Assembly (NCBI GenBank): GCA_900313675.1
Contig: OMSO01000002.1
Location: 62,001 to 126,000 of the forward strand
From: an uncultured Fibrobacter sp.
GTDB lineage: Bacteria; Fibrobacterota; Fibrobacteria; Fibrobacterales; Fibrobacteraceae
DNA length: 64,000 nt
Reading direction: 5' to 3'
Shown here: piece by piece, positions 50,839-59,357 of the stretch
Layout: every line of letters starts with the position of its first letter
Numbering within the stretch: the stretch's first letter is position 1
Made by a program: the position numbers and the translations under genes
The notes under the pieces: generated by a model
Databases searched by the model: none
Told to the model about the DNA's origin: nothing
The model's input: the letters and a program-made list of their open reading frames with translations, nothing else

Positions 50839-52104
50839 CTATCGTCCCAGCGTTTCACGGTAGCTGTGGACTGCGGCCTTGTAGGTGCTGACGGCCTTGG
50901 AAATGCGTTCGGCGATGTCTTTTTGGCCCTTGTCGGTTATCATGTAGGCTTCGTCTTCGGGGTTGCTGATGAACCCGATTTCAAAGAGGACCGCTGGCAT
51001 CAGCGCACCCACCAGCACCATGAATCCGGCACCGCCCACGCCGCCGGCCTGCCTGCGGATTTTTCCGCCATCCATGGCCTTGAGCATCTCTTCGGTGAAC
51101 ATGTAGCTGTTCTGCTTATACTTTTCTAGGCGGGCTTCCAGCTTGAACCATTCGATGGGGGAGAGTTCTTCTTTGGCGTTCTTTTCGCCGTAGAGCGTGG
51201 CCACCTTGTTTTCACGACGGGCGATGGCCTTGTCTTCTTCGCTTTCGGGGGCGCGCAGCACGTAAACGTGGTAACCCTTGACTTGTTTTTTACGCTCGGC
51301 GGTAGCGTCGATGGCGTTGCAGTGCAGGCTGATGAACAGGTCGCCGTCCCACTGGTTCGCAAGATTCGCCCGCTGGCCTAGCTCAATGAATACGTCCTTG
51401 TCGCGGGTCATCTTGACGTTGAAACCTTCTTTTTCCAGTTCTTTTTTCAAAAGCTTTCCGATGGCGAGCACGATGTCCTTTTCGTTGGACTTTTTACCCT
51501 GGGCGCCGGTATCCTTTCCACCGTGACCGGGGTCGATGACGATGGTCTTGACTTCGCGGGTCCCTGCGGTTTCGTTTTTCGGGGTAGCAACAGGCGTGGC
51601 AGCGGCGGGTGTGACTGTGGGTGCGGCAACTGCTGCAGGAGCTGCCGCGCTTGGAGCGGGAGCAGCGCTTGAGCTGGAGGCTACGGCGGAACTGGACACG
51701 GCCGCGACGCTTGAACTAGACGTAAGCGTCGCGCTGGAGCTGGACTGCGTCGCGGAGCTAGAAACTGGTGCCGCGTTTGAACTGCTGGGCTTTGCGCCTG
51801 GGAAAAGCTTGTAGGCGTCGTCTCTTGAAATCCAGAGGTGGCCGTTTTCAAGCTTGGGACTTGCCGCAAGCTCCATCACGTTGCTGTTGTGGGAAACGAA
51901 GGGAATCCCGACGGCGAACTTGGCTGTATCCTTGGCGGTAACCAAGATGAAGGTCTTTTGGATGGGGAACCAGTGGAAGGATGCCCCGGCATCTTTGGAA
52001 AGGGCTTCGGCATCCAAAAAGTCGTTCGAGGCCGCACTGGGAGAGCCCCATGCGAAGGTGACGCAGACAAGGCATGCGAATATGGCGGCGACCAGTCTTT
52101 TCAT
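50839..52104 (-). CDS. N-acetylmuramoyl-L-alanine amidase (Amidase_3)
   Basis: 421 residues. Signal peptide MKRLVAAIFACLVCVTFAWG. An N-terminal ~85-residue region (AMIN or copper-amine-oxidase-N-like, tentative) is followed by a long Ser/Ala/Pro linker (~105-190). The catalytic domain from ~195 has zinc ligands in VIDPGHGGKDTGAQG, MTRDKDVFIELGQRANLAN, LFISLHCNAID and LFEIGFISNPEDE. It cleaves the amide between MurNAc and L-Ala in peptidoglycan and would act in the periplasm during cell separation. It overlaps smpB by 4 nt (ATGA). Confidence 0.93.
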   Translation of the reverse strand: MKRLVAAIFACLVCVTFAWGSPSAASNDFLDAEALSKDAGASFHWFPIQKTFILVTAKDTAKFAVGIPFVSHNSNVMELAASPKLENGHLWISRDDAYKLFPGAKPSSSNAAPVSSSATQSSSSATLTSSSSVAAVSSSAVASSSSAAPAPSAAAPAAVAAPTVTPAAATPVATPKNETAGTREVKTIVIDPGHGGKDTGAQGKKSNEKDIVLAIGKLLKKELEKEGFNVKMTRDKDVFIELGQRANLANQWDGDLFISLHCNAIDATAERKKQVKGYHVYVLRAPESEEDKAIARRENKVATLYGEKNAKEELSPIEWFKLEARLEKYKQNSYMFTEEMLKAMDGGKIRRQAGGVGGAGFMVLVGALMPAVLFEIGFISNPEDEAYMITDKGQKDIAERISKAVSTYKAAVHSYRETLGR

Positions 52105-52574
52105 CGCAGGTGCACCTTTGCCGCCCGGGCCATTTCCAGTTTGGCGTCACGGTTGATGATGTCTTGCCGCTTGTCCCGCTGGTCCTTGCCGCGGCAGATT
52201 CCCATCTCCAGCTTGGCGCGGCGGTTCTTGAAGTAGAGCTTCAGGGGGATCAGCGTGCAGCCCTTCTGCTCCTTGGCCTTGCGCATCTTGGCGATTTCGT
52301 GCACATGGGCCAAGAGCTTGCGGCGCCTTGCCGGGAAATGGTTGAAGCGGTTTGCGAAAACGTACTCATCGATATGGGCGCCCACCAACCAGAGCTCGTT
52401 CTTTTTCTCGTCGATGTCGATCCAGGCTTCGCCCAGGGTGCACTTGCCGTCGCGAATGGACTTGACCTCTGAACCGATAAGCATGATACCCACTTCGAAG
52501 GTTTCGTCCACGAAGTAGAGGTGCTGCGCCTTGCGGTTCACGATGACAGGTGTACTCTGTTCCTTTTTAGCCAT
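52101..52574 (-). CDS. smpB: SsrA-binding protein SmpB
   Basis: 157 residues, typical length. It delivers tmRNA to stalled ribosomes. Motifs: NRKAQHLYFVDETFEVGI, GSEVKSIRDGKCTLGEAW, and the C-terminal basic tail GKDQRDKRQDIINRDAKLEM. tmRNA itself is not in this window. It starts 4 nt after obg on the minus strand and is coupled to the amidase gene. Confidence 0.97.
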   Translation of the reverse strand: MAKKEQSTPVIVNRKAQHLYFVDETFEVGIMLIGSEVKSIRDGKCTLGEAWIDIDEKKNELWLVGAHIDEYVFANRFNHFPARRRKLLAHVHEIAKMRKAKEQKGCTLIPLKLYFKNRRAKLEMGICRGKDQRDKRQDIINRDAKLEMARAAKVHLR

Positions 52575-52577
52575 AGG

Positions 52578-53624
52578 TTAGGCCTTCTTTTTCCAGCCGC
52601 CTTTTTTGCTTTCGCCGCTGGAACTGCTCTTGCTTTCCCAGCCCACTTTTTTCTTTTGCACATGGGGCACGGCATCGTCCAGGGCCTGCTGCAGTTCCTT
52701 GCAACCGTCGCCTGTAATGGCAGAGGTCACGATGACCTTTTCCCTGTGCTTCTTGAATTCCTTGATGGACTCTTCGATTCCAAGGTCGCTCTTGTTCAGG
52801 GCGATCACGTAGGACTTTTGAGCGAGCTTCGGGTGGAACGCCTTCAGTTCGCTCTTGAGCACGGTAAACTGCTCGTAGGCATTTTCGGCAAAGCCGTCGA
52901 TGACGAACAGCAGGGTATGGGTGCGTTCGATGTGCTTCAGGAACTGGTGACCCAGGCCCTTGCCTTCACTGGCTCCTTCCAGAAGCCCCGGGATGTCGGC
53001 CACCACAAAGCTGTGACCGTTCATCTGCACAATGCCGAGCACCGGTTCCAGCGTGGTGAACGGATAGTCTCCGACTTTGGGGCGGCCGCTAGAAATCTTG
53101 TTCACCAGGCTGGACTTGCCTGCGTTGGGGAACCCTACCAGGCCCACGTCGGCCATAAGCTTCAATTCTAAGAAAAGCTCTCTCTTTTCGCCCTTTTCGC
53201 CGGGGGTGCACTTGCGGGGCGCTTGCACCTTCGGGGTGGCGAAATGCTGGTTGCCCATGCCGCCCTTGCCGCCACGGGCCGCAATCCATTTCTGGCCTGC
53301 TTCGGTGAGGTCTGCGAGGATTCGCCCTTCGGCGTCCTTGACGATGGTTCCGCGGGGGACATCCACAATCAGGTCTTCGGCAGAAGCTCCGGTGCAGCGC
53401 TTGGCGCCACCGGGCTGGCCGTTTTTCGCCTTGTACAGGCGGGCGTTCCCCATGTCCAGGAGGGTGGAATACTGTTCGTTCACTCGGAGTATCACGTGAC
53501 CGCCGCGTCCGCCGTCACCACCGTCGGGCCCTCCCAGGGGCACGAACTTTTCGCGGTGGAAACTGACAATGCCGTCACCGCCCTTGCCGGAGCGCACTTC
53601 AATGGATTTTTCGTCTAGGAACAT
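52578..53624 (-). CDS. obg: GTPase Obg/CgtA
   Basis: 348 residues from ATG 53624; the open frame extends another ~114 codons upstream into the neighbouring lipoprotein gene, but the Obg fold starts MFLDEKSIEVRSGKGGDG. The glycine-rich Obg domain is followed by the G domain (GFPNAGKSSLVNK, DIPGLLEGASEG, NKSDLG). The C-terminal tail is short, Ser/Lys-rich (KKKVGWESKSSSSGESKKGG). Obg binds the 50S subunit and acts in assembly and stress. TACATT lies 6 nt before the ATG, which supports a separate, leaderless start. Confidence 0.96.
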   Translation of the reverse strand: MFLDEKSIEVRSGKGGDGIVSFHREKFVPLGGPDGGDGGRGGHVILRVNEQYSTLLDMGNARLYKAKNGQPGGAKRCTGASAEDLIVDVPRGTIVKDAEGRILADLTEAGQKWIAARGGKGGMGNQHFATPKVQAPRKCTPGEKGEKRELFLELKLMADVGLVGFPNAGKSSLVNKISSGRPKVGDYPFTTLEPVLGIVQMNGHSFVVADIPGLLEGASEGKGLGHQFLKHIERTHTLLFVIDGFAENAYEQFTVLKSELKAFHPKLAQKSYVIALNKSDLGIEESIKEFKKHREKVIVTSAITGDGCKELQQALDDAVPHVQKKKVGWESKSSSSGESKKGGWKKKA

Positions 53625-53630
53625 GCGACA

Positions 53631-53636
53631 AATGTA
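53631..53636 (-). promoter_or_regulatory. -10 box TACATT, 6 nt before the obg start (leaderless-type)
   Basis: The minus strand reads TACATT-TGTCGC-ATG. No Shine-Dalgarno is seen in the 41-nt spacer. Confidence 0.45.
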
Positions 53637-53665
53637 GAAAAAAATGTTATCGGGATATCCCGTTT

Positions 53666-55291
53666 CTACTTGTTGCAGGTCCCGTACTTGCTGATGGAAT
53701 GAATCTTTGACGAAATGTTCGTGCCGGGTTTCTCGAAACTGATTTCCACGCGGCTGATGTTTTTCACGACGCTGTCGCGTTCGACGCGGAGCCCGAAGCC
53801 TTCCTGGACAAAGTCGCTCCACTTGATGTTTGCGGTCACGAGCTGCTCCGTTGCGGGCAGTTGCGCCTTGTAGTAGTCGTATTCCGTCAGCTTGTTGTCG
53901 TCGGGGAAGCGGATGTTTATAAAGAAACTTTCGTTTGCGGTGTAGGTGATGCATACGCCGCCCCATTCGGTCAGGTCGTTGCCACGCTGTTCATCGCCGG
54001 AAATTTCGAAAAAGATTCTTGCGTAGGGGTGGCTGTCGCCGAGGCGCGCGATGGTGTAGATGTAGCCGTACTTGTCGCGGGATGCCGATTCGTAGCCGTA
54101 ACCCTTGTCGCCCGCGGGCCAGCTGAGCGCCGATGCGGAGTCCGTATAGAAATGCAAGAAGCCGTAAGTGTCGCTGCCGTCGTCGATTTGCGTGTTGACG
54201 CGGCTGCAGGTGCGGCCAAGGTCCGGGGCCATCACGTTCATGCAGTTCTTGGCGCAGTACATGGAGCCGGTGCAGTCCAGTTCGGCGATGGTGTCCAGCT
54301 CGACGACCGGGAAGATTACGGTGTCGCCGCCGTCAAATTTCTGCTCCAGGATCCAGTGGCTATCTAGGCAGCGGAATATGGAGCGGTAGTAGGCGGATTT
54401 TTCGCTGGTGTCGGGGAGTAGCGCACCGGCACGTTTTTCGGTGCAGCGGCCAAGCCCGTAAACGTCGTTCCAGAACGCTTCCATGACGGGCTCGAATGCG
54501 GGAACGGTGTCCGCGAAATCCCACGCCTCGATATTTTTGCGTATTTTTGGGGCGTTCGCTTCGAAGGCGTTGTCGGCAAGGGTCGCCTTCAATTGTTCGC
54601 TGTTCCAGAAACCGTCTTCTTCCAGGTCGTTTGCAAAGTCTGCCAGCTGTTCGCTGAATTCCGCTTCGGTTCGGTTCAGCTGCATCAAGACGGAGATGGC
54701 GAGCAGGGCAGCGTCCCCGTCACTGTCGCCGAAGATGTTCAGGTCTTCGAATCCTCTTGAAATGTCAGTAATCCCGAATGCGGCGAAAATTTCCCGCTCC
54801 GCTTGCGATTTTGCCTCACCGATTTTCATGGACTTATTGCGCACCAGCCATTGCGTACGCTCGTAGGCGAGGTGCGTGAGCAGGTTGATGTTCGCGGTTT
54901 CGCGGTCTTCCAAATCGGTCAGCGCGTTCAATTTTATCTGGCTTGTCGAACGTTCGCCGGTGACTTCGCTCCAGTAGAACCCTTCGGCTTCGAGCAGCGC
55001 ATAGGGGGCGTCCAGGTTGATGTTGGAAATATTGAATTCGCCCTTGTTGCTTGCGACCTTTCCCGTAAATGTCTTACCCGTTTGCACCAGGTTGTCGCCA
55101 TCGACTTCATATAAAGTTACGGTTGAGCCGCTCACGAACGGACCCTTCTGCGAAACACCCGCCACGGTCTTGTCGGCGATGGCGTTTTCGGCTTCGGTGG
55201 AACCTCCCGTTGTCTTTTTGTCATCACCGCATCCAGCAAGGTAGAACACAGCCGTGAACAGGATTAGGGAGAATGTTTTAAACTGTTTCAT
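53666..55291 (-). CDS. Lipoprotein, partner of the TIGR02147 regulator
   Basis: 541 residues. Lipoprotein signal FKTFSLILFTAVFYLAGCGDD (Cys 21, LAGC lipobox). After a short linker, VSQKGPFVSGSTVTLYEVDG is a beta-strand carboxypeptidase-regulatory-like domain. The middle (~105-290) is helical with TANINLLTHLAYERTQ. The C-terminal half has several Cys pairs (LDCTGSMYCAKNCMNVM) and a beta-rich WPAGDKGYGYESASRDKYGY region that resembles a carbohydrate-binding jellyroll but is not firmly assigned. Its start overlaps the regulator's stop by 14 nt, so the two are co-expressed. An outer-membrane or surface function is likely; the substrate is unknown. Confidence 0.7.
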   Translation of the reverse strand: MKQFKTFSLILFTAVFYLAGCGDDKKTTGGSTEAENAIADKTVAGVSQKGPFVSGSTVTLYEVDGDNLVQTGKTFTGKVASNKGEFNISNINLDAPYALLEAEGFYWSEVTGERSTSQIKLNALTDLEDRETANINLLTHLAYERTQWLVRNKSMKIGEAKSQAEREIFAAFGITDISRGFEDLNIFGDSDGDAALLAISVLMQLNRTEAEFSEQLADFANDLEEDGFWNSEQLKATLADNAFEANAPKIRKNIEAWDFADTVPAFEPVMEAFWNDVYGLGRCTEKRAGALLPDTSEKSAYYRSIFRCLDSHWILEQKFDGGDTVIFPVVELDTIAELDCTGSMYCAKNCMNVMAPDLGRTCSRVNTQIDDGSDTYGFLHFYTDSASALSWPAGDKGYGYESASRDKYGYIYTIARLGDSHPYARIFFEISGDEQRGNDLTEWGGVCITYTANESFFINIRFPDDNKLTEYDYYKAQLPATEQLVTANIKWSDFVQEGFGLRVERDSVVKNISRVEISFEKPGTNISSKIHSISKYGTCNK

Positions 55292-56120
55292 TTTTCTTTT
55301 CCTTGCTGAGCTTCTTGGTGAGCGGGAACAACTGAAGGTTCAGTTCGTAAACGCGCTCCGTCTCGTCTTCGTTCGTGGCGAGCGCGATTATCTTTCGCCT
55401 AAAGTAAGCAAGCTCCTTCAAAATTTTTTGATAAGTCTTTTCGGTAATTCCTAGCGTGATGGTAGAGAAATTCCGTTCTGCAACGGGAACTTTGTCCAGC
55501 GTATTCAGCGCGAGTTCGCCCATTTGCCTGTGAAAACTGCGGACGGACGGGGCGACAATGGAAATTCTTCCCGTAGAAAGGGATTTGGATGTTTGCCTGT
55601 ATCTGTTTCCACGTTTTTTTAGGAATCCGTTCTTGATTAAAAAACTAAGAGAATCGCGTGCGCTTTCGGCAGTAATTTCCGGGAAGGAGGCTAATGCGAT
55701 TTTTTCGGGACTTGGATTCTTGATAGCCGGGGCAAGTTCTCGAATGACGGCATTTACCCAATTGGCGAAATAGTCGTAAAGCCCCGCCCCGAGAACGTTT
55801 ACTTTATGAACTTTGGCGATTTCCATCATGTCGGCAAAAACCAGATTGCGAATGTCGTCGCGTTTTGCCTGATTGAATTTCGCCAAAAGCAAGAAAAAAT
55901 CTAGTTCGTAACTTGTCAGGTCCATGGCTTCGGCGATGCGCATGGCCGTGTCTTCGGCAAGGCCGCTCTTGCCGTCGCAAACCAGTTTCAGGAATATGGG
56001 AGATTTGATTCTTGCTTTTTCCGCAAAGGCCCGCCACGAAAGGTTCTGGGTTTCTTTTTTTTCGTGGTAGAAATCCAGGATGTACTTTCGAAAATCGTCA
56101 TATTCGAGAATGGATCGCAT
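55278..56120 (-). CDS. TIGR02147-family putative transcriptional regulator
   Basis: 280 residues. The N-terminus (SILEYDDFRKYILDFYHEKK, LSWRAFAEKARIKSPIFLKL, VCDGKSGLAEDTAMRIAEAM) has an HTH-like arrangement. ELDFFLLLAKFNQAKRDD and the C-terminal LALNTLDKVPVAERNFSTIT and LGITEKTYQKILKEL match the TIGR02147 family, which is expanded in Fibrobacter and Bdellovibrio-like bacteria. Cytoplasmic. It is coupled to the lipoprotein gene. No Shine-Dalgarno; TATATT lies 6 nt upstream. TGTATCAT sites in the adjoining spacer could be its operators. Confidence 0.8.
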   Translation of the reverse strand: MRSILEYDDFRKYILDFYHEKKETQNLSWRAFAEKARIKSPIFLKLVCDGKSGLAEDTAMRIAEAMDLTSYELDFFLLLAKFNQAKRDDIRNLVFADMMEIAKVHKVNVLGAGLYDYFANWVNAVIRELAPAIKNPSPEKIALASFPEITAESARDSLSFLIKNGFLKKRGNRYRQTSKSLSTGRISIVAPSVRSFHRQMGELALNTLDKVPVAERNFSTITLGITEKTYQKILKELAYFRRKIIALATNEDETERVYELNLQLFPLTKKLSKEKKNETV

Positions 56121-56477
56121 ATTGCAAATATAGAATTATCTGACAAAAAATGGAAACTGAAGGCTTTTTTTGTTTGTATCATATAAATGTATTATAAATA
56201 CAAAATTTACACAAACTGTAGGTTTCTACATAAGATGCAAAAACAATATCGTTTTATGATACAGTTTAAAAAAATATGGTGTATATTTTGCAAAAAATGG
56301 CTTTTTTAGAATGTTTTTTCGCTAAATTCTGTATCATTGTGAGTTGACGGCTTAGACTAGTTAAAAATTTTGGACTAGCAAAACACAGATTACAAACAAA
56401 ATATTTTTTTTAACCAGCGCGTGTATTGCTATGTTTAGTAAAAGATTTTTAACAAAAAAAATAAAGGTAGTCTCTTT
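56121..56477. promoter_or_regulatory. AT-rich divergent spacer with three TGTATCAT elements
   Basis: No gene seen in 357 bp. TGTATCAT occurs at 56175-56182 and 56330-56337, and its reverse complement ATGATACA at 56256-56263, spaced 81 and 74 bp apart. The minus-strand -10 TATATT is at 56127-56132, 6 nt from the regulator's ATG. AAAGG precedes the plus-strand gene at 56478. The motif lies between the TIGR02147 regulator and the MORN-FISUMP lipoprotein. Confidence 0.5.
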
Positions 56478-58640
56478 ATGAAAAAACTGAAATGGAATTT
56501 TGCTCTTTTGGCAACCCTAACACTCTTCTTCTTTACGGGCTGTCGAGACAAGCACTATGAGTATTACAATAGTGGTAAACCGAGGGAGATTGTAGAGGTT
56601 GACAAGGAAACAGGAAAACCGGACGGTTCCTACAAAGAATTCTACGAAAATGGGAATCTCAAAGTGGAAGGAAATTTTAAAGAAGGAAAACAGCATGGCT
56701 CTTATAAGAAATATTATTCTAATGGCGAAATTCATATAAAGGGATCTTATAAGGATGGGAAACTTGATGGCGTACGTAAAACCTATTATGAAAACGGAGA
56801 ACTAGAAGAGAAAGAAAAATACAAGATGGGAAAAAGGGATGGGTCGTACAAGAAATACGACAAAGAAGGTCAGTTGAGAATTGAAGCATCCTTCGTAAAC
56901 GATAATTTGACTGACGATTATACGGAATATTATTCTAATGGAAAAAAAAGATTTGTTACATCGTATAACGACAGCGGTGCTCTCGATGGAAAATATGAAG
57001 AGTATTATGACGATGGAAATTTAAAGGTTAAGACTTCTTTTAAAAACGATAGGCTAAATGGAACTTATGAAAGTTATTACCCAAAGGGAGATGCTCCGAC
57101 GGCAGAAAAGCAAGCCTTGTTTACGTTCAAGGATAACAAACTGAACGGTGCGACTGAAATTTATATGAATGGAGAACTCTTCTTCAAGGGCGAATTCAAG
57201 AATGGAGATTTTGCACATACAGAATCTCTAAAGGACTCAAGAGATGGTCACAAGTACCCAACAGTTACTATTGGCGGTGTTACATGGATGGCCCAAAATT
57301 TGAATTACAAAACGAAACACAGTATGTGTTATAATAAAAAACATGAAAATTGTGAAAAGTATGGACAACTCTATGATAATAGGGATTATAAAGAAGCTTG
57401 CCCAACGGGCTGGCGATTGCCTACAGGTGACGAGTTTGCGGAGCTTGTTAGCGTGCTGGAGGAATTAAGCGGGAATTTGGATATTATCCCCATTCCCACA
57501 TTGGTTCCTGGTGAAGGAATTTTTGGGGAAAATAGCATTTATCATGATGGTGGTAAATACAAATCAGGTCATAGACCTTACATGACATATGGAGAAAATG
57601 CGAGAAAGAAATTAACGGCTTATTTTTCCAAAGGAAATTATTACGCTCAATCAGATGCTATGAGAAGTGCCGCTTTCAATAAAAGACCATCTGGTAAAGA
57701 AGGGTTTGCGGATAGGAGCAAATATATGAATTGGGATTTGTTTGGCTTTTCGGCAGAACCGATTCCTTATGCGGATGAAGGTTACGAGATCAATTTCCAG
57801 AAGGTGGGCGGCTCGTATTTCACCTCGTCTTCAGGAGAGTCGCTGAAACGGAACCTTTTCTCTGTAAATGGGGACCTGTCATCATCTGAAGCGGTTTATC
57901 AATTGAATTTGGGTTCGCCACGTGAATATGACAATAAGTTGAAAAGGTATAATCGCGGATACTATTATCCAATCCGTTGCGTCAAGGGTAGTGACGGTAA
58001 TGGGGTAGAAAACTCTAATGTTTCCGATAATGCCCCAGAGGCAAACGTCCTCGCTGCTGCGGAAGAGGCTAACTCGGTAAAACAGGACAATCCTACGGAA
58101 AATTCCTTGACGGATTCCCGCGATGGCAAGAAATACAAGACTGTGAATGTCGGCGGTAAAGTCTGGATGGCGGAAAATCTCAACTTCAAGTCTGCCGACA
58201 GCTGGTGCTATGACAATTCCGAACAGAATTGCAATGAGTATGGTCGCCTTTATAGCTGGAACGCGGCCCAGAAGGCTTGCCCGAGTGGCTGGAGAATGGC
58301 GTCCGATAGTGAATGGGGCTCTGTGGCGGGCAATAGCGCTTCTTTCGACATAAAGGCGGCTGGATTCCGCAATGCCAAGGGCAAGTTCGAATTGCTTGGT
58401 AAGCGTGCAGACTTTTGGACTGCTGACGATGTCGGTGACAAGGGTAAGTATCATTATTACAGCGCAAGTGCGGGCACAATGGATAAGAATGCCTATAGCA
58501 AGAAGGGCGCCATGTCCGTCCGTTGTATTCAGGCTTCCGCCTGCGATGATATAGATTGGGATTTGTTCCAAGGGGATAGCCCTTCGGCAGAGGCCTATCG
58601 TGCGGGCCTTGAGGAAAAGGGATGTGTTTCAAGTAAGTAA
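56478..58640 (+). CDS. Lipoprotein with MORN/YwqK-like repeats and two FISUMP domains
   Basis: 720 residues. Lipobox FFFTGC (Cys ~22). Residues ~45-245 are about eight ~23-residue YwqK/MORN-variant repeats (KLDGVRKTYYENGELEEKEK, GSYKKYYSNGEIHIKGSYKD). FISUMP domain 1 runs from ~249 (SRDGHKYPTVTIGGVTWMAQ, CPTGWRLPTGDEF, PIRCVKG); FISUMP domain 2 from ~540 (SRDGKKYKTVNVGGKVWMAE, CPSGWRMASDSEW, SVRCIQA). A short Cys-bearing tail ends it. Domain roles are unknown; repeats and lipid anchor imply a surface-exposed scaffold. Base composition (AT-rich N-terminal half) differs from the more GC-rich second FISUMP domain, which suggests domain shuffling. Confidence 0.85.
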   Translation: MKKLKWNFALLATLTLFFFTGCRDKHYEYYNSGKPREIVEVDKETGKPDGSYKEFYENGNLKVEGNFKEGKQHGSYKKYYSNGEIHIKGSYKDGKLDGVRKTYYENGELEEKEKYKMGKRDGSYKKYDKEGQLRIEASFVNDNLTDDYTEYYSNGKKRFVTSYNDSGALDGKYEEYYDDGNLKVKTSFKNDRLNGTYESYYPKGDAPTAEKQALFTFKDNKLNGATEIYMNGELFFKGEFKNGDFAHTESLKDSRDGHKYPTVTIGGVTWMAQNLNYKTKHSMCYNKKHENCEKYGQLYDNRDYKEACPTGWRLPTGDEFAELVSVLEELSGNLDIIPIPTLVPGEGIFGENSIYHDGGKYKSGHRPYMTYGENARKKLTAYFSKGNYYAQSDAMRSAAFNKRPSGKEGFADRSKYMNWDLFGFSAEPIPYADEGYEINFQKVGGSYFTSSSGESLKRNLFSVNGDLSSSEAVYQLNLGSPREYDNKLKRYNRGYYYPIRCVKGSDGNGVENSNVSDNAPEANVLAAAEEANSVKQDNPTENSLTDSRDGKKYKTVNVGGKVWMAENLNFKSADSWCYDNSEQNCNEYGRLYSWNAAQKACPSGWRMASDSEWGSVAGNSASFDIKAAGFRNAKGKFELLGKRADFWTADDVGDKGKYHYYSASAGTMDKNAYSKKGAMSVRCIQASACDDIDWDLFQGDSPSAEAYRAGLEEKGCVSSK

Positions 58641-58652
58641 AGAGATTCAAAT

Positions 58653-59291
58653 ATGATAAACAAAATGATTCTGTTTGTGTTGATGACCGCGTTGGTTGCC
58701 CTTGCTGCTCCGCAAATGGGGGCCATGACGGATTCGCGTGACGGGAAAAGTTACAGGACCGTAAAAATCGGCAATCAAGTTTGGATGGCGGAGAATCTAG
58801 ATTTTGAAACGAAGCGTAGCTACTGCTACGATGCCGAAGGTGAGAGGTATAAAAAACAGCCGAATTGTAACGACAAGAAATTTGTTAGCGGGCGCCTCTA
58901 TACTTATGAGGCGGCAAAGGGTGCTTGCCCAGGTGGCTGGCACCTGCCTACCATTGCGGAGTTTGAAACCTTGATTAAGACTGCTGGCGGAAAAGAAAAG
59001 GCTGGCAAGAAGCTAAAGTCCACCAAGGGCTGGAATAGCTATGACTACTGGGACGATGATGAAGAAGAAAATGTCACGAAAGACGGAAACGGCTCCGATG
59101 ATTACGGTTTTTCAGCAAAGCCCTTTGGTTATGGTCATGACGCCTATTACGAACATTTAAATGAGGAAACTTATTTCTGGTGTGTTTCGGAAATGGAAGA
59201 CGATTGTTTTAACTTGGGCCGTGAAGAGGAAGCCTTTTTATTACAGCGCTGCCGTAATTATCAAAATTCCATCCGTTGCGTCAAGGACTGA
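58653..59291 (+). CDS. Small exported single FISUMP-domain protein
   Basis: 212 residues. Signal peptide MINKMILFVLMTALVALAA. Almost the entire mature protein is one FISUMP domain: SRDGKSYRTVKIGNQVWMAE, GRLYTYEAAKGACPGGWHLP, DDYGFSAKPFGYG, SIRCVKD. It lies 12 nt after the MORN-FISUMP gene and is probably co-transcribed; its domain may be the source of, or derived from, the neighbour's second domain. AAAGAG before the ATG. Confidence 0.85.
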   Translation: MINKMILFVLMTALVALAAPQMGAMTDSRDGKSYRTVKIGNQVWMAENLDFETKRSYCYDAEGERYKKQPNCNDKKFVSGRLYTYEAAKGACPGGWHLPTIAEFETLIKTAGGKEKAGKKLKSTKGWNSYDYWDDDEEENVTKDGNGSDDYGFSAKPFGYGHDAYYEHLNEETYFWCVSEMEDDCFNLGREEEAFLLQRCRNYQNSIRCVKD

Positions 59292-59306
59292 TTTTCTTCC
59301 GCCCTA

Positions 59307-59343
59307 TTGACTTTTTTAACTTAATAAGTTAAATTTAAGTTAA
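59307..59343 (+). promoter_or_regulatory. Promoter with overlapping TTAACTT/AAGTTAA operator
   Basis: -35 TTGACT (59307-59312), 17-nt spacer, -10 TAAATT (59330-59335). TTAACTT at 59316-59322 and AAGTTAA at 59326-59332 form an inverted repeat inside the spacer, and a further AAGTTAA is at 59337-59343. A repressor binding there would block RNA polymerase. Leader ~16 nt with GGGGTGG Shine-Dalgarno. Confidence 0.6.
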
Positions 59344-59357
59344 AAGAGCGGGGTGGT

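Noticed and set aside
53625-53966. N-terminal extension of obg
   Set aside because: The extra ~114 codons are antisense-like low-complexity sequence over the neighbouring lipoprotein gene; Obg begins at MFLDEK.
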